Source: Candidatus Pantoea haifensis (GTDB lineage Bacteria; Pseudomonadota; Gammaproteobacteria; Enterobacterales; Enterobacteriaceae). Taken from it: DNA of 64,000 nt. Within the stretch, counting starts at the first letter, position 1; the number at the start of each line of letters is the position of its first letter. Positions 56,970 through 64,000 of this stretch are shown here, piece after piece. The position numbers were made by a program, and so were the translations under genes. The DNA is taken from contig JAGTWN010000004.1 of the NCBI GenBank assembly GCA_018842655.1, positions 3,676,754 to 3,740,753 of the forward strand. Direction: 5' to 3'. The notes under the pieces were generated by a model. The model was not told where the DNA came from. It saw only the letters and a list, made by a program, of their open reading frames with translations, and did no database searches.

Positions 56970-57130
56970 CTCCTCAGCAGAGCATAAATACTCTGGTTGA
57001 TGAGTGACTATAACACAGGCATTTCCAGGAAATCAGCCAGACATAAGCAGGATCAGCTCGCTAATCACTGCTAAAGTGACAGATTACGCTGTCTGGCACA
57101 GATAAAATAGCAGTATAAAAGGCTATTTTG

Positions 57131-57184
57131 ATGAAACAGTTAGGGCATTTAAAGGCGCATTTTTCTTCAGGAGGTGACAGATGA
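57131..57184 (+). CDS. Candidate 17-residue upstream ORF overlapping the arfB start
   Basis: ATG 57131 opens a frame [17 protein letters not shown] that stops with TGA at 57182-57184, overlapping the arfB ATG (57181) as ATGA. AAGG lies eight bases before its start. The arfB ribosome site is inside this frame. This arrangement is typical of translationally coupled leader peptides, but the length is short enough to occur by chance. Confidence 0.4.
   Translation: MKQLGHLKAHFSSGGDR
57169..57177 (+). promoter_or_regulatory. arfB: Full-length Shine-Dalgarno of arfB
   Basis: AGGAGGTGA is complementary to nine bases of the 16S rRNA 3' end, with GGAGG six bases before the ATG. Such a complete match is unusual in this window and predicts strong initiation. 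Confidence 0.8.
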
Positions 57185-57591
57185 TTATACTATCGCGTGC
57201 TGTGGAGCTTCCCGACAGTGAAATCGAACTCACTGCCATTCGTGCGCAGGGTGCGGGCGGGCAGCATGTGAATAAAACCAGTACAGCAATTCATTTGCGT
57301 TTCGATATTGCGGCATCGTCATTGCCGCCGTTTTATAAAGAGCGTTTGCTGGCTGCCCGTCATCATTTAATCACGGGTGACGGTGTGATTGTGATCAAAG
57401 CGCAGGAGTACCGCAGCCAGGAAATGAACCGTGAAGCCGCACTGCAGCGTTTCGTTAATTTGATTCGCGAACTCACAACTGTTGAAAAAGTCCGGCGCGC
57501 CACGCGTCCAACGCGGGCTTCGAAGGTACGTCGGCTGGAAGGCAAAGCGCGCCGCAGTACGACCAAAGCGTTACGGGGAAAAGTACAATAA
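57181..57591 (+). CDS. arfB: Alternative ribosome-rescue peptidyl-tRNA hydrolase ArfB
   Basis: ArfB (YaeJ) enters stalled ribosomes lacking a stop codon and hydrolyses peptidyl-tRNA. The GGQ motif lies in [19 protein letters not shown], and the basic, helical tail ([21 protein letters not shown]) that occupies the empty mRNA channel is present. It has 136 residues (E. coli 140). The frame is intact. It is convergent with proS. Confidence 0.96.
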   Translation: MIILSRAVELPDSEIELTAIRAQGAGGQHVNKTSTAIHLRFDIAASSLPPFYKERLLAARHHLITGDGVIVIKAQEYRSQEMNREAALQRFVNLIRELTTVEKVRRATRPTRASKVRRLEGKARRSTTKALRGKVQ

Positions 57592-57619
57592 AAAACGCCC
57601 CTGAAAAGGGGCGTTTTAT
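57590..57619. terminator. Bidirectional terminator between arfB and proS
   Basis: AAAACGCCCC-TGAA-AAGGGGCGTTTT with A-run on one side and T-run on the other, between two convergent stops. Confidence 0.9.
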
Positions 57620-57623
57620 CAGC

Positions 57624-59340
57624 TTACTTGTTCAAAGCGTTAAGCAGGAAATCAACAATTTCGCTCTGCTTAATCATCTCTTTCTCGCTCGCACGACGTG
57701 ATTTGTATTCAATCTCTTCATTGTCGAGATTGCGATCGCCAATCACGATGGTGTGCGGTACGCCAATCAGTTCCATATCTGCGAACATCACACCCGGACG
57801 CTCTTTGCGGTCGTCAAGGATGACATCAACCCCTTTAGCACGCAGCGTATTGTAAAGCTCTTCCGCCACTTCTTTAACGCGGAAAGATTTCTGCATGTTC
57901 ATCGGAAGAATGGCCACTTCAAACGGTGCCAGCGCCGCAGGCCAGATAATGCCACGGTCGTCATAATTCTGCTCGATCGCTGCGGCCACGACGCGGGTAA
58001 TACCGATGCCATAGCAGCCCATGGTCAATACCTGATTGCGTCCATCTTCGCCCTGAACGGCAGCTTTCATCGCCTCCGAGTATTTAGTGCCGAGCTGGAA
58101 GATGTGACCCACTTCGATACCGCGTTTAATCTGCAGCGTACCTTTACCGTCAGGGCTGAGATCGCCTTCAACAACGTTGCGAATATCGGCGACGCGGGGC
58201 AGCGGCAGATCGCGCTGCCAGTTAATACCGGTGTAATGTTTACCATCAATGTTGGCACCCGCACAGAAATCGCTCATCTTCTCAACCGCACGATCGATGA
58301 TGACGGGCATCGTCAGTCCAATCGGACCGAGTGAACCTGGACCTGCGCCGACAGCAGCACGAATTTCCTCTTCCGTGGCGAATACCAACGGTGAAGCGAC
58401 GATATCTGCCTTCTCTGCCTTGATTTCATTCAGAACGTGATCGCCACGAACCAGAAGTGCAACCAGTGCATGACCGCTCTCTTCGCTGCCTTTAACAAAC
58501 AGGGTTTTTACGGTTTTTTCAACAGGCAGCTGGAATTGCTCAACCAACGCGGCGATAGTTTTCGCGTTTGGCGTATCAATCAGGCTCAGTTCCTGAGTCG
58601 GTTCCGCACGCTCACCTGCGGGTGCTACGGCTTCGGCCAGCTCAATATTGGCTGCATACTCAGATTCAGTTGAGAAGATCACATCATCTTCACCGCTCTG
58701 TGCTAACACCTGAATTCATGTGATGCGCTGCCTCCAATGGAACCAGTGTCCGCCTGCACTGCACGGAAATCGAGTCCCATACGGCTGAAGCTTTGACTGT
58801 AGGCGCGATACATTGCGTCATAGGTTTCCTGCAGCGATTCTTGCGAAACGTGAAAGGAATACGCATCTTTCATAATGAATTCACGAGAGCGCATTACGCC
58901 AAAACGCGGGCGCACTTCATCACGAAATTTGGTCTGGATCTGATACAGGTTAAGCGGCAGCTGTTTGTAAGAGCTCAGTTCATTGCGGATCAGATCGGTG
59001 ATCACTTCTTCATGCGTCGGACCAAGCACAAAAGGACGCTCATGGCGATCGGCTATACGCAACAGTTCCGGGCCATACTGTTCCCAGCGGCCGCTCTCCT
59101 GCCACAGATCGGCAGGTTGCACGACGGGCATTGAAATCTCGATCGCGCCTGCGTTGTTCATCTCTTCGCGTACGATGTTTTCGACTTTTTCAGTACGCGT
59201 AAACCGGTCGGTAACCAGGTATACAAGCCAGAAGCCAGTTTACGGATCATTCCGGCGCGCAGCATCAGCTGGTGGCTGATCACTTCAGCGTCAGAAGGCG
59301 TCTCTTTCTGAGTGGAGAGCAGATATTGAGTAGTACGCAT
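57624..59340 (-). CDS. proS: Prolyl-tRNA synthetase (two frameshifts)
   Basis: ProS charges tRNA(Pro); essential. It is of the bacterial class II type with an editing insertion (INS domain). Motif 1 region [15 protein letters not shown], motif 2 [18 protein letters not shown], the editing part [12 protein letters not shown], motif 3 [16 protein letters not shown] are seen over three frames. Breaks are at five T (59186-59190; a sixth gives [14 protein letters not shown]) and at a single G (58712) where GG is expected, giving [12 protein letters not shown]. The repaired length is 572, exactly E. coli. Confidence 0.96.
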
Positions 59341-59407
59341 TGATTACGATTCCATTAATCGGAAAGTCACAGACAGAATTTTGCTGGCGGCTAGTGTACC
59401 AGCGAGA

Positions 59408-60135
59408 TCACGGGCTCAAAAGCGGGTTTTCACGCTCGTCGATAGCAATCACTTCCGTACCGATATCGTCAATACGCCAGCGGACGTTAAAATCCAGCAG
59501 CCATGCGGCATATTCACGATCAGCGGCTTCGCCTTTTCGATAGGCTGGACGGGGATCTTGCGCCAGTACGTCACAGATAAATCGCGCTAAGTGGGGATAG
59601 CGTGATTGCTGTTGCTGAAGCTGCTGTTGCGCCAGCGGGGAAAAGCGTACTGGCATGTTTGCATCTGGTGCAGCCTGGGCAAAACCCGCTCGCGCCTCAG
59701 GCAACGCCTCCGCAAAGGGCAGATAAGGTTTGATATCCACCACCGGCGTGCCATCTACTAAATCGAGGCTGCCGAGTTCCAGGATCACCTGCTGCTTCTC
59801 GTAGCGAATGCCTTTTAACTCAACCAGAGACATGCCAATCGGGTTGGGACGAAAAGTTGAGCGTGTAGCAAAAACACCCATGCGCGCATTGCCGCCGAGA
59901 CGGGGCGGACGTACCGTGGGCCGCCAACCGCCTTGCATCGTTTGATGAAAGACAAACAGTATCCACAGATGACTGAAGCCTTCTAAATCACGCACTGCTT
60001 CAGGTTGATTATAGGGGGCAGCAGATGCAGTTCGCCGCCGCCATCTTTCACCAGACCCGGCTGTCGCGGTACGGCAAATTTCTCTTTCCATGGCGAGCGA
60101 ATGACGCCAATTTGCGCAAAGGCGAATTCACTCAT
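59408..60135 (-). CDS. trmO: tRNA (adenine(37)-N6)-methyltransferase TrmO (frameshifted)
   Basis: TrmO methylates t6A37 in tRNA(Thr). The core FSHLWILFVFHQTM, RPPRLGGNARMGVFATRSTF and RPNPIGMSLVEL is typical. The first 46 residues (MSEFAFAQIGVIRSPW) are in another frame, broken at five G on the plus strand (60014-60018); a sixth restores HLLPPYNQPEAV and gives 242 residues (E. coli 235). ATG 60135 overlaps the rcsF stop as ATGA. Confidence 0.94.
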
Positions 60136-60530
60136 TGACGGCTGACTTCAAGCGCCGAGCCCTGGCAGATCGCCTGACGATAGCATCCCGGCGTGCTGCT
60201 CACAATTTCGCACTTATGCAACAGCACTGCATTGGCTTTCATTTGTGATGCTTTGACCTGCAGGCGCTTGCGTGCAGTAGCGATATTTGGGGGTGAATCC
60301 TGGGTGCTGGTTTGGCAATCATCGCCAGAGACTTCACCTAAATCGCGAAACGGTTTGCTAATCAGGTCCGTTGCATCTGTGTAAACCTTGACCGGTGCGG
60401 GACGCGGAGCCGGTTTGTGTGTCGGCTTGCTGGATTGTTGTGGGCGAGAAGGTGCACTGCTTATTGGGTGATATTCCCGAACACACCCCGTCAGCATCAA
60501 TGCCAACAAGCAGAGCGGTAAAAGACGCAT
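60132..60530 (-). CDS. rcsF: Rcs stress-sensor outer membrane lipoprotein RcsF
   Basis: RcsF detects outer-membrane and peptidoglycan stress and activates the Rcs phosphorelay through IgaA. The lipobox LTGC (signal MRLLPLCLLALML) is followed by a proline-rich linker (RPQQSSKPTHKPAPRPAP) and a globular domain with four Cys forming the disulfides (DDCQTS, KCEIV, GCYRQAICQ). ATG 60530 fits, after GAGGATG; it has 132 residues (E. coli 134). It is coupled to trmO. The frame is intact. Confidence 0.96.
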   Translation of the reverse strand: MRLLPLCLLALMLTGCVREYHPISSAPSRPQQSSKPTHKPAPRPAPVKVYTDATDLISKPFRDLGEVSGDDCQTSTQDSPPNIATARKRLQVKASQMKANAVLLHKCEIVSSTPGCYRQAICQGSALEVSRQ

Positions 60531-60610
60531 AACCACATCCTCATATAATAAAAAGTGGCGTTATTGAAACAAGGACCAGAATAAATAACAAGTCGGGCAG
60601 GGCGCTAAGC

Positions 60611-60638
60611 AAAGAAAGGGCGGCATTACGCCGCCCTG
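60611..60638 (-). terminator. Terminator after metQ
   Basis: On the minus strand AGGGCGGC-GTAAT-GCCGCCCT is followed by TTCTTTG, 21 bp after the metQ stop. Confidence 0.85.
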
Positions 60639-60658
60639 AGCAGAACTGGAAGGTAAAA

Positions 60659-61472
60659 TTACCAGCCTTTAACTGCGCCACCGTTGAAGATTTTGTTCGC
60701 GGCGTCGTTAACTTCATCAGACTGATAAGCCTGAACGAATTTTTTACGTTCTCAGCATCTTTATTGTCTTCACGCGCCACGACCAGGTTTACATAAGGTG
60801 AATCTTTGCCTTCAACAAAGATGCCATCTTTCGCTGGCGTCAGGCCAATCTGGCTGGCGTAAGTGGTATTGATAACAGCCAGTGCAATTTGCGCGTCATC
60901 CAGAGAGCGTGGCAACTGCGGCGCTTCCAGTTCGACGATTTTTAGCTGTTTTGGATTTTCAGTAATGTCCAGTGAGGTTGGCAGCAAGCCAACACCCTCT
61001 TTCAGTTTGATCAGACCGACTTTTGCAGCAGCAGCAGGGTACGGCCAAGGTTGGTTGGATCGTTGGGAATGGCGATTTGTGCACCGTTCTGCAATTCGTC
61101 CAGAGATTTGATCTTTTTCGAGTAACCCGCAATAGGGTAAACGAAGGTATTACCAACCGGCACCAGCTTGTAGCCACGATCTTTGATCTGCTGATCGAGA
61201 TAGGGTTTATGCTGGAAAGCGTTAGCGTCGATGTCGCCTTTGCTCAACGCTTCGTTTGGCAGAACATAATCGTTAAACGTCACCAGCTCAACGTCGAGAC
61301 CATATTTCTCTTTCGCCACTTTTTGAGCCACTTCAGCAACCTGCTGCTCTGCGCCGACGATCACACCCACTTTAATATGGTTTGGATCTTTTTCTTTCTG
61401 ATCGCATCCTGCCAGCGCAATCGCGCCAATTAATGCACCCACAGCGGCAATGTTTTTAAAATTGAAAGACAT
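60659..61472 (-). CDS. metQ: Methionine-binding lipoprotein MetQ (two frameshifts)
   Basis: MetQ captures D- and L-methionine for MetNI. The signal ends in the lipobox ALAGC; NHIKVGVIVGAEQQVAEVA, DVELVTFNDYVLPN and KPYLDQQIKDRGYKL are in the first frame, IVELEAPQLPRSLDDAQIA in the second, the end NGGAVKGW in the third. Breaks are at four T (61021-61024; a fifth gives LLQKVGLIKL) and six T (60740-60745; a seventh gives NVKKFVQAYQSDE) on the plus strand. The repaired length is 271, exactly E. coli. It is last in metNIQ. Confidence 0.96.
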
Positions 61473-61501
61473 ATCCCTTCCTTAATAGTGATATTGCTTG
61501 C

Positions 61502-62155
61502 TTACTTATGGGACACAGCACGCACGATGCGGTCGCCACAGAATTGAATTAAATACACCAGAACGACCAGTAGCACTAATACCGTATTCATCACGGTCGC
61601 GTTATAACCGATATAACCGTACTGATAACCAATCTGACCTAATCCGCCCGCGCCCACGGCACCGCCCATAGCAGAGTAGCCAACCAGCGTAATCAGCGTA
61701 ATTGTAGCGGCGTTTATCAATCCCGGCAGAGCTTCAGGCAGCAGCACTTTGCGCACGATTTGCAGCGGCGTTGCGCCCATTGCACGCGAGGCTTCGATTA
61801 AGCCCGTCGGCAACTCCAGCAAGGCATTTTCTACCATGCGGGCAATAAAAGGCGCAGCCCCTACCGTCAACGGCACGATTGCTGCCTGTAAGCCAATTGA
61901 GGTGCCAACAATGACGCGGGTAAACGGAATCATCCACACCAGTAAAATGATGAACGGAATCGAGCGGAAGATATTAACTACCGCTGAAAGCACGCGATAT
62001 AAGCCACGGCTTTCTAAAATCTGTCCAGGTCGGGTCACGTACAGCAGCACGCCTACCGGCAAGCCCAATACAAAACCAAAAAAGCCGGAGACAAAGGTCA
62101 TCATCAGCGTTTCCCACACGCCACGCGCCAGTAACCACATCATCGCGTCAGACAT
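61502..62155 (-). CDS. metI: D/L-methionine ABC transporter permease
   Basis: MetI forms the membrane channel as a dimer. The 217 residues equal E. coli, with five hydrophobic segments and the EAA loop [24 protein letters not shown] that contacts MetN. The start overlaps the metN end by eight bases. It precedes metQ by 29 bp. The frame is intact. Confidence 0.98.
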   Translation of the reverse strand: MSDAMMWLLARGVWETLMMTFVSGFFGFVLGLPVGVLLYVTRPGQILESRGLYRVLSAVVNIFRSIPFIILLVWMIPFTRVIVGTSIGLQAAIVPLTVGAAPFIARMVENALLELPTGLIEASRAMGATPLQIVRKVLLPEALPGLINAATITLITLVGYSAMGGAVGAGGLGQIGYQYGYIGYNATVMNTVLVLLVVLVYLIQFCGDRIVRAVSHK

Positions 62156-63179
62156 AGCCTAATACCTCTACTTTTACATGGTTCTCTTGCAGCCAGGCGA
62201 TGGCCGCTTTGGTGTCGCTTTCCGTTCCGTGCATTTCGGCCAGCATGATGCCGAACTTCACGCCACCGGCATAATCCATCTGGGCACTAATAATGTTGTT
62301 GTTGACGTTGAAACGACGTGCTGCTTCTGACAGCAGCGGCGCATCCACTGATTTGCCGGTAAACTCCAGACGCAGCAGTGGCACGCTGTCACTCTTCGCT
62401 TCTGAAGAGAGACGCTGTTGATAGTCATCAGGAATATCAAGGTGCAGCGTAGACTGAATAAACTGCTGCGCCAGCGGCGTTTTCGGATGCGAGAACACTT
62501 CGCTAACGCTGTCTTTTTCAATCAATTCGCCGTGGCTGATAACCGCAACCTGATCGCAGATGCGTTTAACGACGTCCATCTCATGGGTGATCAACAGAAT
62601 GGTCAGGCCAAGACGACGATTAATGTCTTTCAGTAATTCGAGAATCGAACGCGTTGTTGCCGGATCAAGCGCGCTGGTGGCTTCATCACACAGCAGGACC
62701 TTTGGATTGCTGGCCAGTGCACGAGCAATCGCCACACGCTGTTTCTGTCCACCGGAAAGATTGGCAGGCCAGGCATCATGTTTATCAGACAGGCCCACTA
62801 AATCCAGCAATTCCGTGACGCGAGCTTTGATTTCATCACGAGACAGGTTACCCAGCTCCAGCGGCAGCGCAACATTACCAAACACGGTGCGCGAGTTCAT
62901 AAGATTGAAGTGCTGGAAGATCATGCCAATCTGGCGGCGCGCCTGCGTCAGTTGACGTTCGCTCAGGGCCGTTAAGTCAGCGCCATCCACCAGTACGCGA
63001 CCTGATGTCGGACGCTCAAGCAGGTTCACACAACGAATGAGTGTACTTTTACCGGCACCGGAAGACCCGATGACGCCATATATCTGTCCGGCAGGCACAT
63101 GCAGGCTAACGTCAGATAGCGCCTGAATTGTGCGTGTGCCTTGCTGGAACACTTTTGTGATATTTTCGAGTTTTATCAT
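62148..63179 (-). CDS. metN: D/L-methionine ABC transporter ATPase
   Basis: MetN powers methionine import. It has Walker [10 protein letters not shown], signature LSGGQKQR, Walker [12 protein letters not shown], and a C-terminal ACT-like C2 domain ([18 protein letters not shown]...) where internal methionine inhibits transport. The 343 residues equal E. coli. No clear ribosome site precedes the ATG at 63179. It is first in metNIQ behind a MetJ operator. The frame is intact. Confidence 0.98.
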   Translation of the reverse strand: MIKLENITKVFQQGTRTIQALSDVSLHVPAGQIYGVIGSSGAGKSTLIRCVNLLERPTSGRVLVDGADLTALSERQLTQARRQIGMIFQHFNLMNSRTVFGNVALPLELGNLSRDEIKARVTELLDLVGLSDKHDAWPANLSGGQKQRVAIARALASNPKVLLCDEATSALDPATTRSILELLKDINRRLGLTILLITHEMDVVKRICDQVAVISHGELIEKDSVSEVFSHPKTPLAQQFIQSTLHLDIPDDYQQRLSSEAKSDSVPLLRLEFTGKSVDAPLLSEAARRFNVNNNIISAQMDYAGGVKFGIMLAEMHGTESDTKAAIAWLQENHVKVEVLGYV

Positions 63180-63255
63180 TAGGTTATTTATTATCGTATT
63201 ACGTTGTCCGTGGTGTGGAGTGCTTTTTTATAGCCGGGCTACACTAAAGCTGGAT

Positions 63256-63287
63256 GGATGTTAAGGCATCCAGACGTCTAAATCAAT
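63256..63287 (-). promoter_or_regulatory. MetJ operator (met boxes) of metNIQ
   Basis: AGACGTCT at 63272-63279 is a perfect MetJ box. The flanking octamers AGGCATCC (63264-63271) and AAATCAAT (63280-63287) are weaker matches in register, as expected for tandem MetJ dimers. With S-adenosylmethionine MetJ would repress metN; about 93 bp separate the site from the ATG. Confidence 0.85.
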
Positions 63288-63368
63288 CAAAGTCATTCAA
63301 TCTGGCGTTCTCCCTTTTATTGCAATCATGCGATACTGAACGGCAATTTTTATAGCAGGAGTTCCTAC

Positions 63369-63928
63369 GTGGCGAATAAAGTCCCAGCCATTTTTCTTGA
63401 TCGTGATGGCACCCTCAACGTTGATCACGGTTACGTTCATGAAATCGATAATTTCCAGTTCATCGACGGCACCATTGAAGCACTACAGCAGTTAAAGAAG
63501 ATGGGATACGCCCTTGTGGTGGTAACCAATCAGTCGGGTATTGCGCGCGGTATGTTTACAGAAGAGCAGTTTATGCAGCTTACCGAGTGGATGGACTGGT
63601 CGCTGGCGGATCGCGATGTTGATTTAGATGGCATCTATTTCTGTCCGCATCATCCAGAAGGGACAGTAGAAGAGTTTCGTCAGTCGTGTGATTGCCGTAA
63701 ACCGCAGCCCGGCATGTTGTTGTCAGCGCAGCAAGAGTTGAATATTGATATGGCTGCTTCTTATATGGTTGGTGACAAGCTGGAAGATATGCTGGCCGCG
63801 CAGGCGGCGGGGTAGGTAAGAAAGTGCTGGTTCGTAGCGGTAAAGCGGTAACGGCAGAAGGAGAAGCGGCAGCAGACTGGGTCATTGAGAGCCTTGCGGA
63901 CCTTCCTGCACGGATTAAAAAGGGCTAA
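63369..63928 (+). CDS. gmhB: D-glycero-beta-D-manno-heptose-1,7-bisphosphate 7-phosphatase (frameshifted)
   Basis: GmhB removes the 7-phosphate in ADP-heptose synthesis for the lipopolysaccharide inner core. HAD motifs are FLDRDGTLN (catalytic Asp), [20 protein letters not shown] and MVGDKLEDM. Zinc-binding Cys/His lie in FCPHHPEG and CDCRKP. The frame breaks at four G (63809-63812); a fifth gives [14 protein letters not shown] and 186 residues (E. coli 191). GTG (63369) after GCAGGAG is the start. It is divergent from metN and next to an rRNA promoter. Confidence 0.95.
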
Positions 63929-63956
63929 GACACCGCTTTTGAACAAAATTTAGACG

Positions 63957-64000
63957 AACAGCAAAAAAGTTTAAATTTGCCCTTGCGCTCTCCGAATCAT
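63957..64000 (+). promoter_or_regulatory. Upstream half of an rRNA operon P1 promoter (cut by window end)
   Basis: An A/T-rich UP-element-like block (AAAAAAGTTTAAATTT, 63963-63978) is followed by TTGCGC (63983-63988) as -35. The -10 would fall just outside the window. The wording closely resembles E. coli rrn P1 (TTTAAATTTCCTCTTGTC), and in E. coli rrnH follows gmhB. Confidence 0.7.

Overview
This 64-kb window is a chromosomal housekeeping region of an Enterobacterales bacterium. Gene order follows the well-known E. coli stretch from panD to gmhB almost gene for gene, and the protein wording (Skp, PBP1b tail, FhuA, RcsF) looks most like Erwiniaceae (Pantoea/Erwinia type); that genus-level placement is inference. 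The last 40 bases look like the upstream half of an rRNA operon P1 promoter, matching the position of rrnH after gmhB in E. coli. I see no phage, insertion sequence, CRISPR array, integron, tRNA or rRNA gene.

Layout. 1-497: tail of an acyltransferase-3 type membrane protein. 0.5-10 kb: pantothenate genes panB-panC-panD, folate gene folK, poly(A) polymerase pcnB, gluQ, dksA, sfsA (minus strand), then thpR and the helicase hrpB. 10-19 kb: PBP1b (mrcB) and a Fur-type ferrichrome uptake operon fhuACDB. 19-24 kb: hemL, erpA, a small unrecognised secreted protein, btuF, mtnN, dgt. 24-28 kb: degP behind a sigma-E promoter, cdaR, yaeH. 28-32 kb: dapD, glnD, map. 32-46 kb: translation and envelope block rpsB-tsf-pyrH-frr-dxr-uppS-cdsA-rseP-bamA-skp-lpxD-fabZ-lpxA-lpxB-rnhB. 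47-56 kb: dnaE, accA, lysine decarboxylase ldcC, yaeR, tilS and a small c-type cytochrome. 56-64 kb: rof-yaeP, arfB, proS, trmO-rcsF, the methionine importer metNIQ behind a MetJ box, and gmhB.

The dominant oddity is technical. At least 25 of about 59 genes carry a -1 frameshift (28 clear sites plus a few probable ones), and nearly every one is one base missing from a homopolymer run. Essential genes (dxr, uppS, bamA, lpxA, proS, dapD) are hit as often as others. Restoring one base per site gives family-typical proteins, several at exactly the E. coli length (HemL 426, DapD 274, LpxA 262, ProS 572, MetQ 271, YaeR 129). I therefore annotate these as single CDSs spanning the shift and regard the shifts as probable homopolymer undercalls, not pseudogenes.

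I found no clear new multi-gene system. The biologically interesting leads are small: an apparent AUU start on pcnB, a glutamine-rich expansion at the PBP1b C-terminus, a small secreted protein where E. coli has yadS, a cytochrome gene coupled to tilS, a 17-codon upstream ORF overlapping the arfB start, a 29-residue candidate small protein between yaeH and dapD, and structured leaders before frr and fabZ.
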